From Blastococcus xanthinilyticus (GTDB lineage Bacteria > Actinomycetota > Actinomycetes > Mycobacteriales > Geodermatophilaceae), in contig NZ_VNHW01000012.1 of the NCBI RefSeq assembly GCF_008124835.1, positions 62,001 to 126,000 on the forward strand: a stretch of 64,000 nucleotides of DNA, given 5' to 3'. Shown here piece by piece: positions 31,176-41,314 of the stretch (its first letter is position 1; the number at the start of each line of letters is the position of its first letter). The notes below the pieces were generated by a model. That model was not told where the DNA came from and searched no databases. It worked only from the letters and a program-made list of their open reading frames with translations. The translations under genes were made by a program, and so were the position numbers.

Positions 31176-31474
31176 TGCGCCGGCTGTTCTGGCTGGCCAT
31201 GGGCGTCACCATCGGTGCCCTGGTGGTCCGCAAGCTGTCCGCCGCCGCGGAGAAGATGACCCCGGCCGGGATCGGCACCTCGATCGCCGAGGGGCTGCGC
31301 GACCTGGCCGACGCGATCGGTGACTTCGGTGCCGACGTCCGCGCCGCGATGGACGAGCGCGAGGTCGAGCTCCGCTCGGGCACCGGGCTGGACGCCCCGC
31401 TGCCCACCGGCGACCAGGTCCAGCTGCCCAGCCGCCAGGGGCCCGGTCGCGGCGCCCACGCCGCCGACCTCTGA
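31175..31474 (+). CDS. Small DUF6167-like protein upstream of alaS
   Basis: A 99-residue protein with a short N-terminal hydrophobic segment (RLFWLAMGVTIGALVV) followed by an amphipathic region (LSAAAEKMTPAGIGTSIAEGLRDLADAIGDFGADVRAAMDERE, split by helix breaks) and a polar tail. It resembles the DUF6167 proteins found in this position in actinobacteria. ATG 31175 overlaps the DUF948 stop (TGATG), so the two are co-translated. No function can be assigned. Confidence 0.82.
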   Translation: MRRLFWLAMGVTIGALVVRKLSAAAEKMTPAGIGTSIAEGLRDLADAIGDFGADVRAAMDEREVELRSGTGLDAPLPTGDQVQLPSRQGPGRGAHAADL

Positions 31475-31524
31475 CCACCGGCCGGACCCCGCCCGCGGCC
31501 CGGCCCCGCAGAACTGAGTAGACG

Positions 31525-34221
31525 ATGCAGACCGCCGAGATCCGCCGCCGCTTCCTCGAGCACTTCGCCCAGCGCGGGCACACCGTCGTCCCCAGCGCGT
31601 CGCTGGTCTCGCCGGACCCGTCGCTGCTGTTCACCGTCGCCGGCATGGTGCCGTTCATCCCGTACCTGACCGGGCGGGAGCCCGCGCCGTTCCCGCGCGC
31701 CACCAGCGTGCAGAAGTGCGTCCGGACCCTCGACATCGAGGAGGTCGGCAAGACCACCCGGCACGGCACGTTCTTCCAGATGAACGGCAACTTCTCCTTC
31801 GGCGACTACTTCAAGGAGGGGGCGATCCAGCACGCCTGGGAGCTGATCACCGGGCGGCTGGAGGACGGCGGGCTGGGCTTCGACCCCGACCGCATCTGGG
31901 TCACCGTCTACCTCGACGACGACGAGGCCGCCGACGCCTGGCACCGGATCGCGGGCCTGCCGGTCGAGCGGATCCAGCGGCTGGGCAAGAAGGACAACTA
32001 CTGGCACACCGGGGCGGCCGGCCCCGGCGGCCCCTGCTCGGAGATCTACTTCGACCGCGGGCCGCAGTTCGGCCCCGACGGCGGCCCGCTGGTGGACACC
32101 GCCGGCGACCGGTTCCTGGAGATCTGGAACCTCGTCTTCATGCAGTACGAGCTCACCGACGTCCGCGGCAAGGAGGAGTTCACGGTCGTCGGCGAGCTGC
32201 CGAGGAAGAACATCGACACCGGCATGGGCCTGGAGCGGGTCGCCTACCTGCTGCAGGGCGTCGACAACATGTACGAGATCGACGAGGTCGCCCCGGTGCT
32301 GCACCGCGCCGCCGACCTCGCCGGGGTCACCTACGGCAAGGACGTCGACGCCGACGTCCGGCTGCGGGTCGTCGCCGACCACGTGCGCAGCGGGCTGATG
32401 CTGATCGGCGACGGCATCACGCCGGGCAACGAGGGGCGCGGCTACATCCTGCGCCGGCTGCTGCGCCGCGCCGTGCGCTCCATGAAGCTGCTCGGCGTCG
32501 ACGAGGCCACCCTGCCCGAACTGCTGCCGGTCTCCAAGGAGGCCATGAAGGCCAGCTACCCGGAGCTGGAGACCGACTTCGCCCGGATCTCCGCCGTGGC
32601 CTACGCCGAGGAGGAGGCGTTCCGGCGCACGCTGACCTCCGGGACGACGCTGTTCGAGACCGCCGTCGCGCAGGCCCGCAAGGCCGGCTCCCCGACGCTG
32701 TCGGGCGAGCAGGCGTTCAGCCTGCACGACACCTACGGCTTCCCCATCGACGTGACCCTCGAGATGGCCGCCGAGCAGGGCGTGACCGTCGACGAGGCCG
32801 GCTTCCGCGCCCTCATGACCGAGCAGCGCGACCGCGCCCGCGCCGACGCCCGCGCCAAGCGCACCGGCTCGGTCGACGTCCTGGCCTACCGGCGGCTGCT
32901 CGCCGAGCACGGCCCCACCGACTGGCGGGCCTACGACACCCTGCGCACCGACTCCCGCGTGCTCGGCGTCGTCCGCGAGGGCCAGGACGAGGGCGGGGAC
33001 GAGGGCGAGCGGCCGGCCGGCCCCGGTGAGATCACCCGGGTGGTGCTGGACCGGACGCCGTTCTACGCCGAGTCCGGTGGTCAGGTCGCCGACGCCGGCA
33101 TCCTGACCTGGGACGGCGGGCGCGCGGAGGTCATCGACGTGCAGCGCCCGGTCAAGGGGCTGGTCGCCCACCAGGTGCGGGTGCTCGAGGGCGAGCTCAC
33201 CGAGGGCGCCGAGCTGACCGCCGAGGTGGACCGCGAGTGGCGGCTCTCGGCCTGCCAGGCGCACTCCGGCACGCACGTGGTGCACGCGGCGCTGCGCCAG
33301 GTGCTCGGCCCCCAGGCGCTGCAGTCCGGCTCGTACAACCGGCCGGGCTACCTCCGGCTGGACTTCGCCTGGCAGGGCGCGCTCACCGCGCAGCAGCGCA
33401 CCGACATCGAGGACGTCGCCAACGCCGCCGTCCGCGCCGACCACCGGGTCAGCGCCTCCTGGATGACGCTCCCCGAGGCGCAGGCGTTCGGCGCCCTGGC
33501 CCTGTTCGGGGAGACCTACGGCGAGCAGGTGCGCGTCGTGGAGATCGGCGGACCGTGGTCCCGCGAGCTCTGCGGTGGCACCCACGTGCGGGGCAGTGCG
33601 CAGATCGGCACCCTGGCCCTGACCGGGGAGTCGTCGGTCGGCTCGGGCGCCCGCCGCGTCGAGGCGGTCGTCGGGCTGGAGGGCTTCCGCTACCTGGCCC
33701 GCGAGCGCGACCTGGTGCGCCAGCTCGCCGAGCTGCTCAAGTCGCCGCAGGACGGGCTGGTCGACCGGGTGAGCGGCATGGTGGCGCGGCTGCGCGACCT
33801 GGACCGGGAGCTCGCCGACCTGCGCGCCCAGCAGAACCTCGCCGCGGCGGGTGAGCTCGCCGCGTCCGCTGCCGACGTCGCGGGCGTCGCCGTGGTCACC
33901 GGGTCGCCGGCCGGGCTGGGGGGTGGCGATCTGCGCACCCTCGCCCTCGACGTCCGGGGGCGGCTGGCGGCCGACCGGCCGTCGGTCGTGCTGCTCGCGT
34001 CGGAATCCGGTGGCAAGGTGGCACTGGTGGCTGCGCTCAACGCGGCCGCGGTCACGCTGGGGCTGTCGGCCAACGACGTCCTCAAGGCGGCCTCGGCCCC
34101 GGTGGGGGGCCGTGGCGGCGGCAAGTCCGACGTCGCGCAGGGGGGCGGAACCGATCCCGCGGGTATCCCCGCTGCGTTGCAGGCAGGCATCCAGGCGGTC
34201 GTGACCGCCACTGGGAGGTAG
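31525..34221 (+). CDS. alaS: Alanine--tRNA ligase
   Basis: Charges tRNA(Ala) and edits mischarged Ser/Gly. The 898-residue product has the N-terminal catalytic domain (MQTAEIRRRFLEHF, MVPFIPYL, NIDTGMGLERVAYLLQG), the middle tRNA-recognition domain, the editing domain with metal-site residues in HSGTHVVH near 578 and CGGTH near 682, and the C-terminal C-Ala domain (GGRGGGKSDVAQGGG). Length and motifs are normal. ATG 31525 has no strong Shine-Dalgarno in the 50-bp gap after the DUF6167-like gene. ruvX follows after 6 nt. Confidence 0.97.
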   Translation: MQTAEIRRRFLEHFAQRGHTVVPSASLVSPDPSLLFTVAGMVPFIPYLTGREPAPFPRATSVQKCVRTLDIEEVGKTTRHGTFFQMNGNFSFGDYFKEGAIQHAWELITGRLEDGGLGFDPDRIWVTVYLDDDEAADAWHRIAGLPVERIQRLGKKDNYWHTGAAGPGGPCSEIYFDRGPQFGPDGGPLVDTAGDRFLEIWNLVFMQYELTDVRGKEEFTVVGELPRKNIDTGMGLERVAYLLQGVDNMYEIDEVAPVLHRAADLAGVTYGKDVDADVRLRVVADHVRSGLMLIGDGITPGNEGRGYILRRLLRRAVRSMKLLGVDEATLPELLPVSKEAMKASYPELETDFARISAVAYAEEEAFRRTLTSGTTLFETAVAQARKAGSPTLSGEQAFSLHDTYGFPIDVTLEMAAEQGVTVDEAGFRALMTEQRDRARADARAKRTGSVDVLAYRRLLAEHGPTDWRAYDTLRTDSRVLGVVREGQDEGGDEGERPAGPGEITRVVLDRTPFYAESGGQVADAGILTWDGGRAEVIDVQRPVKGLVAHQVRVLEGELTEGAELTAEVDREWRLSACQAHSGTHVVHAALRQVLGPQALQSGSYNRPGYLRLDFAWQGALTAQQRTDIEDVANAAVRADHRVSASWMTLPEAQAFGALALFGETYGEQVRVVEIGGPWSRELCGGTHVRGSAQIGTLALTGESSVGSGARRVEAVVGLEGFRYLARERDLVRQLAELLKSPQDGLVDRVSGMVARLRDLDRELADLRAQQNLAAAGELAASAADVAGVAVVTGSPAGLGGGDLRTLALDVRGRLAADRPSVVLLASESGGKVALVAALNAAAVTLGLSANDVLKAASAPVGGRGGGKSDVAQGGGTDPAGIPAALQAGIQAVVTATGR

Positions 34222-34227
34222 ACCATC

Positions 34228-34899
34228 GTGTCCGGATCCGAGCACAGCCCCGAGGACACCGGCCCCGTCGGCCGGCGACGCCGTGAGCTGCCGGCCGTCC
34301 CGCCGGCGCGCCCGCGTCCGTCGACGGGTGAGCAGCCCACGTACCACCCGACCACCGAGATCGACCTCAGCCAGGGGTTCCCGCCGGTCAAGCACGAGAC
34401 CACCGAGATCGACCTGTCCGGCGGCTGGCCCACGCACCTCAAGGTGCCGCCGCGCCGGCCCGGGGCCACCGCCCGGGGCCGGGTGCTGGGCATCGACGTC
34501 GGCACCGTCCGGGTGGGCGTGGCCATGTCCGACCCGACCGGCACCCTCGCCAGCCCGCTGGAGACCCTGCGCCGGGCCAGGAACGGGTCCGACCTGGACC
34601 AGCTCGCGGCGCTCGTGGTGGAACACGAGGTGACAGAGGTGGTGGTGGGGGAGCCGGTGCACCTCTCTGGTGCGGCGGGCAGTTCTGCCCGCGATGCTGC
34701 CGATTACGCTCAGGAACTGGCCGACCGCATTCCGGATGTGCCGGTGAACCTGATCGACGAGAGGCTCTCCACCGTGACCGCAGCCAGCCACCTCCGCGAG
34801 GGCGGCATCGACAGCCGCCGCCAGCGCGGAGTGATCGACCAGGCGGCGGCCGTGGTCATCCTCCAGCAGTATCTCGACTCCCGGGGGGCGAGCTCGTGA
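34228..34899 (+). CDS. ruvX: RuvX/YqgF-family putative Holliday junction resolvase with extended N-terminus
   Basis: The YqgF domain starts near residue 84 with the RNase H-like motif [13 protein letters not shown], followed by [19 protein letters not shown] and [13 protein letters not shown]. The family is implicated in 16S rRNA 5' processing and/or junction resolution. At 223 residues it is well above the usual 140-170 because of an ~83-residue N-terminal extension containing two 16-residue units ([12 protein letters not shown] at 42-53 and [12 protein letters not shown] at 58-69). GTG 34228 has GGGAGG 9 nt upstream; the extension has normal codon use, so it is probably translated. The stop overlaps mltG (GTGA). 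Confidence 0.93.
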   Translation: MSGSEHSPEDTGPVGRRRRELPAVPPARPRPSTGEQPTYHPTTEIDLSQGFPPVKHETTEIDLSGGWPTHLKVPPRRPGATARGRVLGIDVGTVRVGVAMSDPTGTLASPLETLRRARNGSDLDQLAALVVEHEVTEVVVGEPVHLSGAAGSSARDAADYAQELADRIPDVPVNLIDERLSTVTAASHLREGGIDSRRQRGVIDQAAAVVILQQYLDSRGASS

Positions 34900-36620
34900 C
34901 GGCGCCCGGCGGGCCGCCGCGGCGGGGCAGGCACTCCTTCGACGAGTTCCCGGGTACGGCGTCCTCGTCGTTCCGGACCGGTGCGGGTGCCGCCGCCGGA
35001 GGACTCCCGCCGGGCTTCGGCCGGGGCACCGGCCACGCCGATGCCACCGGGCCGATGGAGCGCGACTGGTGGTCCTCCGGGGCCACCGGCTCCGCCGACC
35101 ACCCGCTGACGGCGCGCCGCGACGCGGACGACCACGGCTACGGCTACGGCCCCCACCCGTCGGCGCCGCTCCCGCCGCTGCCCACCGGCGCCTGGGACCG
35201 GATGCGCCCGCGACCGGGGCTGGGTGACGACGACGCCACGGTGGCTGCGCCCCGGCTGGGCGGGCGACCGGACGACGAGCACTACGACGAGCTGCACGAC
35301 GAGCCCCGCGTCCACGAGACCCACTGGGACGAGCAGACCGGCGGCCTGGACGTCATCGGCGCGAACGTGGACGAGGACCGGCCCCGGCGTCGCGGCCTGC
35401 GCCGCGCCGGCCGGTCGGTCCCGCCGGCCGCCCCCGGGGATGCCGGCGCGGTGGCCGACGAGCACGACGACGTCCACGCCGGGTCCGACGAGATGCTGGA
35501 CACCGGGCACACCGACGTCCACGAGCCGTTCTCCGACGAGGAGATCCCCGTCGAGCCCTACGACTCGCGCGGCGACCGCCGGCGGCGCCGGCGGCCGTTC
35601 GCGGTGGTCCTCGCGCTGCTGGTGCTCGGCGGGCTGGTGGCGGGCATCGTGATCGGCGGCCAGCAGCTGCTCGGCCTGTTCAACCCGGCCTCCCAGGACT
35701 ACGCCGGCGCCGGTACCGGCAGCATCGACGTCCGCGTGCAGGAGGGCGACACGCTCAGCGACATCGCCCGCACGCTGGAGGAGGCCGACGTCATCGCCTC
35801 CACCGGCCCGTTCGTGAGCGCGGCGAAGGCGAATCCCGACGCCACCGGCATCCAGCCCGGCGTCTACACCCTGCGCTCGCAGATGAGCGGCGAGTCGGCG
35901 CTCGACCTGCTGCTCGACCCCGCGGCCCGCCAGGTCTCCCGGGTCACCGTGCGCGAGGGCCTCACCGTCCAGCAGACGCTGGCCCTGCTCGCCGAGCAGA
36001 CCGGCACCCCGCTGGCCGACCTCGAGGCCGCGGCCGCCGACCCGGCGGCGCTGGGCCTGCCGCCCTACGCCGGCGGCATGCTCGAGGGCTTCCTCTTCCC
36101 CGCGACCTACGAGTTCCACCCCGACGACACGCCCGCGGAGATGCTCACGGCCATGGTCGCGCGCGCCGACCAGGCGCTCGACGCCCTCCAGATCCCCGAG
36201 GCCGAGCGGCTCGTCACGGTCACGAAGGCGAGCATCGTGCAGGCCGAGGCCGCCTCGGCCGAGGACATGGCGAAGGTGGCCCGGGTCCTGGAGAACCGGC
36301 TCGCCGACGGCATGCCGCTGCAGCTGGACACCACCGTGAACTACGCCAACGGCAAGGCGGGGATCACCACCACGCCGGAGGACCGCGCCAACCCCTCCCC
36401 GTACAACACCTACGTGCACGCCGGGCTCCCCCCGGGGGCGATCAGCAACCCCGGTGAGCAGGCGCTGCGTTCGGTGCAGAACCCGGCCGAGGGCGACTGG
36501 CGCTTCTTCGTCGTCGTCGACCCCGACACGGGGGAGACGCGGTTCGCCCGCACCGCCGAGGAGCACGCGGTCAACGTCGAGGTCTTCCGGCAGTGGCTCC
36601 GGGCCCAGCCCGACGAATGA
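34896..36620 (+). CDS. mltG: Endolytic murein transglycosylase MltG (YceG family)
   Basis: Membrane-anchored enzyme thought to cut nascent peptidoglycan strands. The 574-residue protein has a long cytoplasmic N-terminus (1 to ~230) rich in Gly/Pro then Asp/Glu/His, a transmembrane helix (about 233-258, [19 protein letters not shown]), a LysM-like region ([18 protein letters not shown]), and the YceG domain with the catalytic Glu in [10 protein letters not shown] (Glu 451) and [11 protein letters not shown] 34896 overlaps the ruvX stop; the aroE ATG overlaps its own stop. In E. coli the cytoplasmic part is only a few residues, so the long acidic N-terminus is a lineage feature. Confidence 0.94.
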   Translation: MTAPGGPPRRGRHSFDEFPGTASSSFRTGAGAAAGGLPPGFGRGTGHADATGPMERDWWSSGATGSADHPLTARRDADDHGYGYGPHPSAPLPPLPTGAWDRMRPRPGLGDDDATVAAPRLGGRPDDEHYDELHDEPRVHETHWDEQTGGLDVIGANVDEDRPRRRGLRRAGRSVPPAAPGDAGAVADEHDDVHAGSDEMLDTGHTDVHEPFSDEEIPVEPYDSRGDRRRRRRPFAVVLALLVLGGLVAGIVIGGQQLLGLFNPASQDYAGAGTGSIDVRVQEGDTLSDIARTLEEADVIASTGPFVSAAKANPDATGIQPGVYTLRSQMSGESALDLLLDPAARQVSRVTVREGLTVQQTLALLAEQTGTPLADLEAAAADPAALGLPPYAGGMLEGFLFPATYEFHPDDTPAEMLTAMVARADQALDALQIPEAERLVTVTKASIVQAEAASAEDMAKVARVLENRLADGMPLQLDTTVNYANGKAGITTTPEDRANPSPYNTYVHAGLPPGAISNPGEQALRSVQNPAEGDWRFFVVVDPDTGETRFARTAEEHAVNVEVFRQWLRAQPDE

Positions 36621-37408
36621 GGGCCGCTGTCCTCGGGCGGCCGGTGACCCACTCGCTCTCCCCGCTGCTGCACCGCGCGGCCTACGCGGCGCTCGGGCTC
36701 ACCGACTGGACCTACGACGCCCTGGACGTCGGGGCCGAGGACGTGGCGCCGCTGGTCGCGGGGCTGGGCGAGGAGTGGCGCGGCTTCTCGGTGACCATGC
36801 CGTGCAAGCAGGCGGCGGTCCAGGCCGCCGACGTGGTGGAGCCGCTGCCCCGGCTGCTGGGGGCGGCCAACACCCTGGTCCGCACCGATGCCGGCTGGCG
36901 GGCCGAGAACACCGACGTCACCGGCGTCGGGCTGGCGCTGCAGCTGGCCGGCGTCGAGCAGGTCGAGCGCGCCGCGATCCTGGGGGCCGGCGGGACGGCG
37001 GCCGCCGCCGCCGTCGCCCTCGCCTCGCTGGGCGCGGTGGAGGTCGACGTCCTCGTCCGGGACACCGCCCGGGCCGGGGAGGTCGTGCGGGTGCTGGACA
37101 CCCTCGGCGTGGGCAACCGCGTCCTGCCGCTGGCCGGCGCGCGGGTCGAGGCGCCGCTCGCGGTGAGCACCGTGCCCGTCGCCGGGCAGCCGGCCGTCGC
37201 CGCGCTGGACTGGCGGGCCGGGCAGACCGTGCTCGACGTCCTCTACGCGCCGTGGCCCACGCCCCTGGCCGACCGGGTCACCGACGCCGGCGGAACGGTG
37301 GTCGGTGGCCTCGAGGTGCTCTTCTGGCAGGCCACCGCCCAGGTCGAGCTCATCACGGGGCAGCCGGCTCCGCTCGCCGCGATGCGCGCCGCCCTCGACG
37401 CCCGCTGA
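36617..37408 (+). CDS. aroE: Shikimate dehydrogenase
   Basis: NADP-dependent reduction of 3-dehydroshikimate to shikimate. The 263-residue protein has the substrate block RPVTHSLSPLLHRAAY, the catalytic Lys in FSVTMPCKQ, NTDVTG, and the Rossmann loop LGAGGTAAAA. ATG 36617 ([13 protein letters not shown]) overlaps the mltG stop; an upstream in-frame ATG at 36593 would add eight unconserved residues. It opens the shikimate cluster that continues with aroC, aroK, aroB and aroQ. Confidence 0.94.
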   Translation: MRAAVLGRPVTHSLSPLLHRAAYAALGLTDWTYDALDVGAEDVAPLVAGLGEEWRGFSVTMPCKQAAVQAADVVEPLPRLLGAANTLVRTDAGWRAENTDVTGVGLALQLAGVEQVERAAILGAGGTAAAAAVALASLGAVEVDVLVRDTARAGEVVRVLDTLGVGNRVLPLAGARVEAPLAVSTVPVAGQPAVAALDWRAGQTVLDVLYAPWPTPLADRVTDAGGTVVGGLEVLFWQATAQVELITGQPAPLAAMRAALDAR

Positions 37409-37413
37409 CCGCG

Positions 37414-38070
37414 GTGGAGCCCTGGGGCGTCCTCGGCTGCGCCGTGGCGGGCGCGCTGGTCCTCGGTCCGTGGCTGGCCCGGACCGCCGCCCGGCTCACC
37501 GCCCGGGATCCCCGGGCGACGGCGACCTCCGGCACGACGGTGCTGGCGACCGCGCTGCTGGCGGGCGGGCTGGCCGGCGCGGTGCTCCTCGGCGGCCTGC
37601 GCCCGGCCACGATCGCCCTCGCCTGGGCCGCCGGCGCCGCCGTCGTGCTGGCGTTGGTCGACCTCGCCGCCCACCGGCTGCCCGACCGGGTGCTCGCCCC
37701 GGCGCTCGGGGTGTGCGGCGCCGCGCTGCTCGCCGACGCCGCGGTCGAGGGCGCCTGGCCGGCGCTGGCCCGGGCCGTCACCGCGGGCGCCGCCACGCTC
37801 GTGGTCTCCGGGGGCGTCCGTCTGGCCGCGCCCCCGGCGCTCGGCCTCGGGGACGTGAAGCTGCTGGGGCTGCTCGGGCTGGTGCTCGGCTGGGCCGGGT
37901 GGGGCGTCCTGCTCGCCGGTCTGTTCCTCGGCCTGCTCACCGGCGCCCTCGCCTCGGTGGTGCTGGTGGCCACCCGCCGGGCCGGCTGGCGGGACACCGT
38001 GCCGTTCGGCCCGCCGCTGCTGGCCGGCGCCGTCCTGGCCCTGGCGATCGGCGGGATCCCGCCCGGATGA
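37414..38070 (+). CDS. Prepilin-peptidase-like (type IV leader peptidase, A24 family) membrane protein
   Basis: A 218-residue polytopic protein with about six transmembrane helices. It keeps both aspartate motifs of A24 peptidases: [12 protein letters not shown] (about 80) and GLGDVKLLG (about 148). It lacks the N-terminal cysteine-rich methylase domain, like the short TadV/FppA-type enzymes. No pilin or Flp genes are in this window. Mycobacterial Rv2551c occupies the same place after aroE, so the arrangement is conserved. GTG 37414 lies 5 nt after the aroE stop. Function as a pilin or pseudopilin peptidase is inferred. Confidence 0.85.
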   Translation: MEPWGVLGCAVAGALVLGPWLARTAARLTARDPRATATSGTTVLATALLAGGLAGAVLLGGLRPATIALAWAAGAAVVLALVDLAAHRLPDRVLAPALGVCGAALLADAAVEGAWPALARAVTAGAATLVVSGGVRLAAPPALGLGDVKLLGLLGLVLGWAGWGVLLAGLFLGLLTGALASVVLVATRRAGWRDTVPFGPPLLAGAVLALAIGGIPPG

Positions 38071-38116
38071 CCCATGCCGTCGGGGCGGGTTCCGGCCGCC
38101 TGGCAGAATCCCCGGC

Positions 38117-39298
38117 ATGTTGCGCTGGCTGACCGCCGGTGAGTCGCACGGCCAGCAGCTCACCGCCATCCTCGAGGGCCTGCCCGCAGGCGTGGAGGTG
38201 CAGACCTCCGACCTGGACCTGCAGCTTGCCCGCCGCCGGCTGGGGCACGGGCGGGGCGCCCGCATGTCCTTCGAGCAGGACGTCGTCACGCTCACCGGCG
38301 GCGTCCGGCACGGCCGCACCCAGGGTGGGCCGATCGCCGTGCAGGTCGGCAACACGGAGTGGCCGAAGTGGCAGACCGTGATGTCGGCCGACCCGGTGGA
38401 CGCCGAGGTCCTCGCCGGCCAGGCGCGCAACGCGCCGCTCACCCGGCCGCGCCCGGGCCACGCCGACCTCGCCGGCATGCAGAAGTACGGCTTCGACGAC
38501 GCCCGGCCGGTGCTCGAGCGGGCCAGCGCGCGGGAGACGGCCGCCCGGGTCGCCCTCGGCGCGATCGCCCAGGCGTTCCTGCGGCAGGCGGTCGGCGTCT
38601 CGGTGGTCAGCCACGTGGTCGGCATCGGCCCGGTGGTCGCCCCCGACGGCCTGGTGCCCGGCCCGGGGGACAACCCGCGGCTGGACGAGGACCCGGTGCG
38701 CTGCGCCGACCCGGCGACCAGCGCGGCGATGACCGCGGAGATCGACGACGCCCGCCGGACCGGGGACACCCTGGGCGGGGTCATCGAGGTGGTGGTCCAC
38801 GGCCTGCCGCCGGGCCTGGGCAGCCACGTGCACTGGGACCGCCGCCTCGACGCGCGGCTGGCCGCCGCCCTGATGGGCGTGCAGTCGGTCAAGGCCGTGG
38901 AGGTGGGCGACGGGCTGGAGACCGCCCGCCGCCGGGGCTCGGTGGCCCACGACGAGATCGTCCTCGCCGACGACGGACGGGTGCAGCGGCTCACCGACCG
39001 CGCCGGCGGCATCGAGGGCGGGATGACCAACGGCGAGGTGCTGCGGGTCCGGGCCGCCATGAAGCCGATCAGCACGGTGCCCCGGGCGCTGCAGACCGTC
39101 GACGTCGCCACCGGGGAGGCGGCGGTCGCGATCAACCAGCGCAGCGACGCCTGCGCGGTGCCCCGCGGCAGCGTGGTCATGGAGGCGATGGTCGCCCTGG
39201 TGCTGGCCGACGCCGTGCTGGAGAAGTTCGGCGGCGACTCGGTGGCCGAGACCCGGCGCAACGCCCAGGCCTACCTCGACGCCCTGCCCTACCGGTGA
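38117..39298 (+). CDS. aroC: Chorismate synthase
   Basis: FMN-dependent enzyme that makes chorismate from EPSP. The 393-residue protein has the family blocks [19 protein letters not shown] at the start, [44 protein letters not shown], and [20 protein letters not shown] near 305. ATG 38117 is preceded by CAGAAT (38104-38109) at leaderless spacing, a weak promoter match. The stop overlaps aroK (GTGA). Confidence 0.97.
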   Translation: MLRWLTAGESHGQQLTAILEGLPAGVEVQTSDLDLQLARRRLGHGRGARMSFEQDVVTLTGGVRHGRTQGGPIAVQVGNTEWPKWQTVMSADPVDAEVLAGQARNAPLTRPRPGHADLAGMQKYGFDDARPVLERASARETAARVALGAIAQAFLRQAVGVSVVSHVVGIGPVVAPDGLVPGPGDNPRLDEDPVRCADPATSAAMTAEIDDARRTGDTLGGVIEVVVHGLPPGLGSHVHWDRRLDARLAAALMGVQSVKAVEVGDGLETARRRGSVAHDEIVLADDGRVQRLTDRAGGIEGGMTNGEVLRVRAAMKPISTVPRALQTVDVATGEAAVAINQRSDACAVPRGSVVMEAMVALVLADAVLEKFGGDSVAETRRNAQAYLDALPYR

Positions 39299-39828
39299 GC
39301 GGTCCCGCCCTGGTGCTGGTCGGGCCACCGGCGTCGGGGAAGACGACGGTCGGCACGGCGGTCGCCGAGGCGCGCGAGCTGCCCTTCCGCGACACCGACC
39401 GCGACGTCGAGGCCGAGACGGGCGTGTCGGTCGCGGACCTGTTCGTCCAGCACGGGGAGCCGCACTTCCGGGCGCTGGAGGAGCGGGCCGTCGCCCGGGC
39501 GCTCGCCGAGCACGCCGGCGTGCTCGCCCTCGGCGGGGGAGCGGTGACCAGCGCCGCCACCCGGGAGCTCCTGGTGGCGCACGGCGGTACCGGCGCGGCG
39601 GTGGTCTGGCTCGACGTCGACGTCGCCTCGGCGGCCCGCCGGGTGGGCCTGTCCCGGGACCGGCCGCTGCTGGCGGTCAACCCGCGCGCCATGCTGCGCA
39701 CCATGCTCGAACAGCGCGCCCCGCTCTACGCGGAGGTCGCCACCCACCGGGTGCCCACGGCCGGGCGCTCGCCGGAGGAGGTCGTCACCGAGGTGATCGC
39801 CGTCGTGTCCCCGCAGGTGCAGCCGTGA
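39295..39828 (+). CDS. aroK: Shikimate kinase
   Basis: Phosphorylates shikimate at O3. The 177-residue NMP-kinase-fold protein has Walker [13 protein letters not shown], the shikimate-binding [24 protein letters not shown], the [10 protein letters not shown] loop and the lid R in SRDRPLL. GTG 39295 overlaps the aroC stop and its own stop overlaps aroB, placing it firmly in the aro operon. Confidence 0.96.
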   Translation: MSGPALVLVGPPASGKTTVGTAVAEARELPFRDTDRDVEAETGVSVADLFVQHGEPHFRALEERAVARALAEHAGVLALGGGAVTSAATRELLVAHGGTGAAVVWLDVDVASAARRVGLSRDRPLLAVNPRAMLRTMLEQRAPLYAEVATHRVPTAGRSPEEVVTEVIAVVSPQVQP

Positions 39829-40883
39829 GCCGCCGCGTCCCCGTCGCGGGGGAGAAGCCGTACGAGGTCGTGATCGGGCCCGGCGCCCAGGCCGAGCTCG
39901 CGCTGGTGCTGGCCGGCACGCCCAAGGCCGTCGTGGTGCACGCGCCACCGTTGGCCGCCGCCGCGGGCGCCGCGGTGGAGACGCTGCAGACCGCCGGCGT
40001 GGCCGCGGAGGCCGTCGTCGTCCCCGACGGCGAGGCGGCGAAGACCGCCGCCGTCGCCGCGGAGCTGTGGGAGGAGTTCGGCCGGCTGGGCCTGACCCGC
40101 TCCGACGCCGTCGTCGGGCTCGGCGGGGGCGCGGTCACCGACCTGGCCGGCTTCCTCGCCGCCACCTGGACCCGCGGCATCCGCGTGGTCCAGGTGCCCA
40201 CCAGCCTGCTCGGCATGGTCGACGCCGCGGTCGGCGGCAAGACCGGGATCAACACCGCCGCCGGCAAGAACCTGGTCGGCGCCTTCCACCCGCCGTCGGC
40301 GGTGCTCGCCGACACCGGCCTGCTGGCCGGACTGCCGGAGGCCGAGTTCCGGGCCGGCATGGCGGAGGTGGTCAAGTGCGGGTTCATCGCCGACCCGCGC
40401 ATCCTCGAGCTCCTCGAGGCCGAGCCGACCGGGCACCGCGACACCGAGGAGCTGATCGAGCGTGCGGTGCGGGTCAAGGCCGCGGCGGTGGGGGAGGACC
40501 TCTACGACACCGGACGGCGGGAGTTCCTGAACTACGGGCACACCCTCGGCCACGCCATCGAGCGGGTGGAGGACTTCGGCTGGCGGCACGGCGAGGCGGT
40601 CGCCGTCGGCACGGTGTTCGCCGCCGAGCTGGCCGGGCAGGCGGGGCTGCTCACTGCCGCCGAGGTGGCCCGCCACCGGGACCTCGTGGCGGCGATGGGC
40701 CTGCCCACCCGCTACTCGGGCGACTGGCCGGCGCTTCAGGCGGTCATGCGGGTGGACAAGAAGGCCCGCGGCGCCGCGCTGCGGTTCGTCGTCCTCGACG
40801 GGCTCGGCAACCCGACCATCCTCACGAACCCCGACCAGGCCTGGCTCGACGCGGCGTGGGCCGCAGTATCGGAGACCTCATGA
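39825..40883 (+). CDS. aroB: 3-dehydroquinate synthase
   Basis: NAD- and metal-dependent conversion of DAHP to 3-dehydroquinate. The 352-residue protein shows the NAD/substrate blocks VVGLGGGAVTDLAGFLAATW, QVPTSLLGMVDAAVGGKTG, MAEVVKCGFIAD and NYGHTLGHAIERV with metal-ligand His. GTG 39825 overlaps the aroK stop (GTGA) and the stop overlaps aroQ (ATGA). Confidence 0.97.
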   Translation: MSRRVPVAGEKPYEVVIGPGAQAELALVLAGTPKAVVVHAPPLAAAAGAAVETLQTAGVAAEAVVVPDGEAAKTAAVAAELWEEFGRLGLTRSDAVVGLGGGAVTDLAGFLAATWTRGIRVVQVPTSLLGMVDAAVGGKTGINTAAGKNLVGAFHPPSAVLADTGLLAGLPEAEFRAGMAEVVKCGFIADPRILELLEAEPTGHRDTEELIERAVRVKAAAVGEDLYDTGRREFLNYGHTLGHAIERVEDFGWRHGEAVAVGTVFAAELAGQAGLLTAAEVARHRDLVAAMGLPTRYSGDWPALQAVMRVDKKARGAALRFVVLDGLGNPTILTNPDQAWLDAAWAAVSETS

Positions 40884-41314
40884 CCATCCAGGTGCTCAAC
40901 GGCGCCAACCTCGGCCGGCTCGGCACGCGCCAGCCGGAGGTGTACGGCACGACCACGTACGCGCAGCTGGTCGAGCTGGTGGAGACCGCCGCCCGCGAGC
41001 TGGACGTCGAGGTGCAGGTGCGGCAGACCGACGACGAGGGCGAGCTGCTCCGCTGGATCCACGCCGCCACCGACGCCGGCGACCCGATCGTGGTGAACCC
41101 CGGCGGCTGGACCCACACCTCCGTGGTGCTGCACGACGCCCTGGCCGCCGTGGCCGCGCCGGTGCTCGAGGTGCACCTCAGCAACATCCACGCCCGCGAG
41201 GACTTCCGGCGGCACTCCTACGTGTCCCGGGCCGCCGACGGCTCCATCGCCGGGCTCGGCGTGCACGGCTACGTGCTGGCGCTGCAGTGGATGACCCTGC
41301 GGGGTCTGTCGTGA
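40880..41314 (+). CDS. aroQ: 3-dehydroquinate dehydratase, type II
   Basis: Dehydrates 3-dehydroquinate. The 144-residue protein is of the dodecameric type II class: NGANLGRLGTRQPEVYG with the flexible-loop Arg and catalytic Tyr, VVNPGGWTHTSVVLHDAL, and EVHLSNIHAREDFRRHSY with the catalytic His. The usual PGA(Y/F)TH is PGGWTH here. ATG 40880 overlaps the aroB stop and its stop overlaps the M24 peptidase start. Confidence 0.96.
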   Translation: MTIQVLNGANLGRLGTRQPEVYGTTTYAQLVELVETAARELDVEVQVRQTDDEGELLRWIHAATDAGDPIVVNPGGWTHTSVVLHDALAAVAAPVLEVHLSNIHAREDFRRHSYVSRAADGSIAGLGVHGYVLALQWMTLRGLS

